This document shows positions 62,854 to 64,000 of a DNA stretch of 64,000 bases, piece by piece. Source of the stretch: RPQJ01 sp963732415. GTDB taxonomy: Bacteria; Pseudomonadota; Gammaproteobacteria; Steroidobacterales; Steroidobacteraceae. The DNA lies in assembly GCA_963732415.1 (NCBI GenBank), contig CAVSZK010000009.1, positions 186,001-250,000 of the forward strand. Reading direction: 5' to 3'. The notes below the pieces were generated by a model, which ran no database searches, had not been told where the DNA came from, and saw nothing but the letters and a program-made list of their open reading frames with translations. Every line of letters starts with the position of its first letter. The first letter of the stretch is position 1. The translations under genes were made by a program, and so were the position numbers.

Positions 62854-64000
62854 GTGACACTCGAGTTCATCGATCGCCTGCCTTCGGGGTCGGCCGCGGC
62901 AACCCTTCTGCTGCTCGGCGTTCTCGTCGGCGGCTGCTCGCGCGAAGCGCCGGCTCCTGCAACCCCAGCGGTCAGTGCCACCACCGAAGCGCCCGCCTCC
63001 CCTGCGTCATCGGACCGGCCCGCCGCGAATCCCGAGCGCAACCCCTATTTCGGCGACGTGCACGTCCACACAGGCTGGTCATTCGACGCGTTCACCAACG
63101 GCAGCCGCGCGACGCCGACCGACGCGTACGCCTGGGCCCAGGGCCAGGAGATCACCAACAGCGGCTTCGGCGGCAAGATCCAGATCCAGACGCCGCTCGA
63201 CTTCTACATGGTGGCCGAGCACGCCGAGTTCATGGGCGTGTTCAACCAGATGAGCAACCCCGATAGCCCGCTCAGCAAGACCGAGCTGGCCAAGGGCGTC
63301 AACTCGCCCGACCCGGTGGTGCGCATGCAGACGTTCGCAGGCGTCCTGCGTGACATGAGCGCGGGCAAGGTCGACCCGATGCTCACCGACACGGCGCTCG
63401 CCCGCTCCGTTTGGGCCGAGATCGTGAAGGCGGCCGATGCGGCCTATCGGCCGGGCCACTTCACCACGTTCGGGGGCTTCGAGTGGACCTCGAATCCGCA
63501 GAAGCGGAACCTGCACCGCGTCGTCGTGTTCCGTGACACGGAACACCTGCCGGACATGGTGCTGTCCGCGCTCGAATCCGAGGATCCGGAAACGCTCTGG
63601 AAATGGATGGATGAGCTGCGCGCGCGTGGCTCAACGCTGCTCGCCATTCCCCACAACGGCAACGCCAGCGACGGACGCATGTTCGAGACGGTCAAGTTCG
63701 ACGGCAAGCCGATCGATGCGGCCTACAACCGCACGCGCGCCGCGAACGAGCCGCTCTACGAGATCACGCAGATCAAGGGCACCTCCGAGACGCACCCCGA
63801 TCTCTCGCCCAACGACGAGTTCGCAGGCTTCGAGCAGTGGGACTACACGCTGTCGGCCGACTCCGAGCGGCCCAAGCACCGTCGCGGCAGCTTCGCGCGC
63901 CAGGCGCTGCTCGAGGGCCTCTCGCAGGATTCGATGGGCAACGGGAACCCGTTCAAGTACGGGTTCATCGGCGATACCGACACCCACAATGCCGCGGGCA
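62854..64000 (+). CDS. DUF3604 domain lipoprotein (partial, runs off the window)
   Basis: The GTG start at 62854 is preceded by GGGAGAGAAAG. A lipoprotein signal ends VLVGGC, followed by an Ala/Pro/Thr-rich linker. The DUF3604 domain opens with NPYFGDVHVHTGWSFDA, with HVHTGW as likely metal ligands; later come YMVAEHAEFMGVFNQMSNPD, LLAIPHNGNASDGRMFE and IGDTDTHNAAG, resembling PHP-type metal sites. DUF3604 proteins are thought to be metal-dependent hydrolases, with no firmly known substrate. The frame is open to the window end, about 382 codons so far. It is probably anchored in the periplasm or on the cell surface. Confidence 0.9.
   Translation, partial: MTLEFIDRLPSGSAAATLLLLGVLVGGCSREAPAPATPAVSATTEAPASPASSDRPAANPERNPYFGDVHVHTGWSFDAFTNGSRATPTDAYAWAQGQEITNSGFGGKIQIQTPLDFYMVAEHAEFMGVFNQMSNPDSPLSKTELAKGVNSPDPVVRMQTFAGVLRDMSAGKVDPMLTDTALARSVWAEIVKAADAAYRPGHFTTFGGFEWTSNPQKRNLHRVVVFRDTEHLPDMVLSALESEDPETLWKWMDELRARGSTLLAIPHNGNASDGRMFETVKFDGKPIDAAYNRTRAANEPLYEITQIKGTSETHPDLSPNDEFAGFEQWDYTLSADSERPKHRRGSFARQALLEGLSQDSMGNGNPFKYGFIGDTDTHNAAG

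Overview
The window is about 64 kb of GC-rich DNA from a Gram-negative, aerobic bacterium, most likely a gammaproteobacterium of the Nevskiales/Steroidobacterales/Woeseiales type. The evidence is a TonB-ExbB-ExbD system with a TonB-dependent receptor, LpxA, Tat-exported formate dehydrogenase, AlkB-type alkane hydroxylase, wax-ester synthase, KatG and a DUF3604 protein. Genus-level placement is inference. No tRNA, rRNA, CRISPR array, transposase or complete phage gene was seen.

Layout. (1) 0-10.4 kb: a respiratory formate dehydrogenase locus. It runs from the tail of a sigma-54 activator through DUF6494, a divergent HTH/periplasmic-binding-like regulator, DUF3305, a frameshifted DUF3306 gene, a polyferredoxin-like protein and a TorD-type chaperone, to a small Tat protein, the catalytic subunit, the iron-sulfur subunit, a small lipoprotein and the cytochrome b subunit. 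It ends at a rho-independent terminator, and a good -24/-12 promoter lies before the chaperone. (2) 10.5-11.8 kb: a TiaS-like protein overlapping a multi-spanning membrane protein. (3) 11.8-25.4 kb: a TonB-dependent receptor broken in a poly-glycine tract, an MFS exporter, katG-DUF3014, a ferritin-like protein, an unusual haem/beta-propeller/TPR lipoprotein, a beta-helix protein and an acyl-CoA ligase. (4) 25.5-30.5 kb: an AGCS symporter, then an AraC regulator divergent from alkB and its electron-transfer reductase. (5) 30.5-38.6 kb: DUF1232, exbD-exbB-tonB, a TlpA thioredoxin, a lipid kinase plus stand-alone lpxA, folE-BLUF, and an SRPBCC-SDR fusion. (6) 38.8-47.2 kb, minus strand: exported haem proteins (MauG-type peroxidase, CFI-box protein, PKD/cytochrome, small c-type cytochrome), a DODA dioxygenase, and a trimethylamine-dehydrogenase-like gene split by a frameshift. 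(7) 47.5-53 kb: an ABC-MacB/HlyD-type export operon and a Sel1-repeat protein. (8) 53-60.4 kb: lipid-storage genes (acyl-CoA ligase plus wax-ester synthase) among small stress-type genes and gene remnants. The remnants are a ZIP transporter, an LrgA/LrgB chimera and a nitroreductase tail. (9) 60.6-64 kb: a Baeyer-Villiger-type monooxygenase bracketed by a 22-bp direct repeat, a repeat-rich spacer, and the start of a DUF3604 lipoprotein.

Together the genes suggest an organism that oxidises formate for respiratory electrons, oxidises alkanes and other hydrophobic substrates, activates fatty acids and stores them as wax esters or triacylglycerol. Two themes deserve attention: at least three genes interrupted by single-base frame changes, and at least two genes fused across internal deletions.
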